Below the pieces are notes generated by a model. The model was not told the DNA's origin and did no database searches. It was given only the letters and a program-made list of their open reading frames with translations. A stretch of 64,000 nt of DNA from Myceligenerans salitolerans. GTDB lineage: Bacteria > Actinomycetota > Actinomycetes > Actinomycetales > Cellulomonadaceae. The stretch spans positions 278,839 through 342,838 of the forward strand of contig NZ_JAFMPK010000027.1 of assembly GCF_017349295.1 (NCBI RefSeq), given 5' to 3'. Within the stretch, counting starts at the first letter, position 1; each line of letters opens with the position of its first letter. The position numbers and the translations under genes were made by a program. Below are positions 62,554-64,000 of this stretch, piece by piece.

Positions 62554-63435
62554 GTGTTCGGCTTGTTGATCGCGTGTGCCGCCGCCGGGGTGGCGGTCCT
62601 GGGGATGACCGGCTACCGCCTGGTGACCAGTACCGGCCTGGAGGATGTCGAGGCGGAGTACGCGCCCGAGGAGGTGAAGCGGGCGCGGGGGTTCGCCGCG
62701 CTGCTCGACGTGCTGGGCGCGCCGCTGCAACGCACCGCCGTGCGGCTGCGTGGCCGCGCACGCCTCCAGCGGCTGGACACCCTGCTGCGCCGTGCGGGCC
62801 GCCCCGACGGCGTCACGCTGACGATGTTCGTACGCCGGGAGGCCGCACTCGTCCTGCTGGGCGTCGCCTTCTGCCTGCTCTTCGCGTTGCAGGGGTTCTG
62901 GCAGGTCGGCCTGGTGCTGCTCGTGGCGCTGAGCACCTGGATGAGGCTGTGGCTGCAGCTGGAGGCCGGCAAGCGCCAGCAGCAGATCGACCAGGAGCTG
63001 CCCGACTTCCTCGATGTGCTCGCCGTGACCGTCACCGCCGGTCTGGGCTTCCGCCAGGCGCTGGAACGGGTGTGCGAGTTCCACGGCGGTGCCCTGGCGG
63101 CGGAGATGCGCACCGCCCTGCGGGAGATGAACATGGGGTCGGCCCGGCGTCAGGTCTTCGAGGCGCTGCGGGAACGCAACAAGTCCCGTGCCGTCGGCAC
63201 GTTCGTGACGGCCCTCCTCCAGGCCGAGGAGCTGGGTGTGCCACTGGCGGAGGCGCTCACCTCGATCGCCTCCGACGTGCGCCGCGAGCACGCGGAGAAC
63301 GTCCGCCAGCGAGCCGCCCGGGCGACGCCGATGGTCTCGCTCGCGGTCACCGTGACGATCCTGCCCGGAGCGCTGATCCTCATCGTCTCCGCGGTCCTCA
63401 TCGCCAACGCGGGGGTGCTCGGTGGGCTCTTCTGA
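62554..63435 (+). CDS. tadC: Tad inner-membrane platform protein TadC
   Basis: 293 residues, T2SSF domain with QIDQELPDFLDVLAVTVTAGLGFRQALERVCEFHGG and C-terminal VSLAVTVTILPGALILIVSAVLI. GTG at 62,554 with GGGGAGG six bases upstream; the 93 bp after tadB contain no gene. Confidence 0.93.
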   Translation: MFGLLIACAAAGVAVLGMTGYRLVTSTGLEDVEAEYAPEEVKRARGFAALLDVLGAPLQRTAVRLRGRARLQRLDTLLRRAGRPDGVTLTMFVRREAALVLLGVAFCLLFALQGFWQVGLVLLVALSTWMRLWLQLEAGKRQQQIDQELPDFLDVLAVTVTAGLGFRQALERVCEFHGGALAAEMRTALREMNMGSARRQVFEALRERNKSRAVGTFVTALLQAEELGVPLAEALTSIASDVRREHAENVRQRAARATPMVSLAVTVTILPGALILIVSAVLIANAGVLGGLF

Positions 63436-63469
63436 GCGGTCGTCCCCGGGCCGCGGGCCGCGGCGCGGG

Positions 63470-64000
63470 ATGGACGTGACAACGCAGCGCGCGATCGGGC
63501 CGGTCGTGCGCCTGCTGTGCCAGGTGCGGCTCGTGGTCCTCGCGTTCTCGCTCGTCCTGGCGACGCTCAACGGCACCGGCTGGCCGGGTGTGGCCCTCGT
63601 GGTGCTCGCTGCGCCGTTCTCCTTCGTCCCTGCCCTCAACTGGGAGACCCGCGGCCGGGTCTACGCCCGGAACGGCATCCTGCTCGCGTGCGACATCGTC
63701 GTCGCGGTCGTCGCGCTCATCCCGCTCGCGGGTTCGCCCCTCATGGCCGTGTACGCGGCCGCGACCGCCGCGCTCTGGGGCCTCTTCGCAGGTCTGCGGC
63801 TGGGTCTCGTCATGGCTGTTCCGCTCTGCCTGTTCCAGCTGACGGCATACGAGCCGTCCTGGCAGGGATTCGTCACCGGGATCGCCGGTGCCGCCCTCAC
63901 GACCGTGATGACGTGGACGGGCACCATGCTCGGGCGCCGGCTGCGGAAGCAGGCGGTTCTCTCGGCGGAGCTGGCCGCCACTCGTGAGCACCAGGCCGTG
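63470..64000 (+). CDS. Membrane sensor histidine kinase, 5' part (cut by window end)
   Basis: 177 codons to the end, no stop. About five hydrophobic segments (VVRLLCQVRLVVLAFSLVLATL, WPGVALVVLAAPFSFVPAL, ILLACDIVVAVVALIPLAG, LFAGLRLGLVMAVPLCLF, GIAGAALTTVMTWTGTML), then RRLRKQAVLSAELAATREHQAV, which looks like the start of a HisKA_3-type dimerisation helix. The kinase call is inferred from that layout and from the place of such genes after tadC. An alternative in-frame GTG lies at 63,422. Confidence 0.6.
   Translation, partial: MDVTTQRAIGPVVRLLCQVRLVVLAFSLVLATLNGTGWPGVALVVLAAPFSFVPALNWETRGRVYARNGILLACDIVVAVVALIPLAGSPLMAVYAAATAALWGLFAGLRLGLVMAVPLCLFQLTAYEPSWQGFVTGIAGAALTTVMTWTGTMLGRRLRKQAVLSAELAATREHQAV

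Noticed and set aside
1-64000. CRISPR arrays, rRNA genes, transposases
   Set aside because: No regularly spaced repeats, rRNA sequence or transposase motifs were seen.

Overview
The window is high-GC actinobacterial chromosome. The order tRNA-Trp, secE, nusG, with add, murB, two MaoC-type dehydratases, rpmG and tRNA-Met/Thr/Tyr close by, points to Micrococcales, probably near Promicromonosporaceae or Cellulomonadaceae. This placement rests on gene order and protein resemblance recalled from memory; no search was run. Several genes show a TANNNT hexamer about 6-8 nt before a GTG or ATG with no Shine-Dalgarno site, the usual sign of leaderless transcription in these bacteria.

Region 1 (1-19,667) is mostly housekeeping: the start of nusG, secE, tRNA-Trp, a transmembrane Ser/Thr kinase, adenosine deaminase, an L,D-transpeptidase lipoprotein, a metzincin-type protease, murB, a divergent LacI/MFS pair with operator-like sites, a 1151-residue amidase fused to a C39-like peptidase, the dehydratase pair with rpmG, three tRNAs, a RarD permease, a HAD phosphatase, an ArsR-like regulator and an Asp-nucleophile alpha/beta hydrolase.

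Region 2 (19,668-22,254) looks like a decayed insertion. A 19-bp repeat matching the 3' end of yajQ flanks about 2 kb of small, unrecognised, partly membrane-protein genes, and one end abuts a gene that has lost its start. Region 3 (22,237-26,261) is ordinary: yajQ, a voltage-gated-like K+ channel, htpX and a ferredoxin-NADP reductase.

Region 4 (26,414-55,445) is the most interesting part: about 29 kb, all on the minus strand. It appears to encode a type VII (WXG100/ESX-like) secretion system with built-in phosphosignalling. Read 5' to 3' it holds a 2039-residue membrane-anchored Ig/FN3 protein, a MoxR ATPase, a DUF58 protein, a transglutaminase-like membrane protein that lacks its catalytic Cys and His, an RDD-FHA protein, a PP2C phosphatase, a zinc-ribbon-FHA protein, a Ser/Thr kinase, an FHA-like/helix-turn-helix protein, and a 1492-residue FHA-containing EssC-type ATPase. 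Next come two WXG100 proteins, a WXG protein with a Gly/Ala-rich tail, LpqN-like and membrane accessory genes, a methyltransferase, and a WXG protein with a C-terminal toxin-like (DUF6973-like) domain followed by a small lipoprotein. No EccB, EccD, EccE, mycosin, EssA or EssB is seen. Three TGGGG-N6-CCCCA palindromes lie upstream of the three apparent transcription units, suggesting a shared regulator.

Region 5 (55,706-64,000) has a DUF192 protein and then, on the plus strand, a Tad pilus operon: a zinc-knuckle protein, CpaB, a CpaE ATPase continuous with a TadE pseudopilin, a second TadE, CpaF, TadB, TadC and the start of a membrane sensor kinase cut off by the window end.
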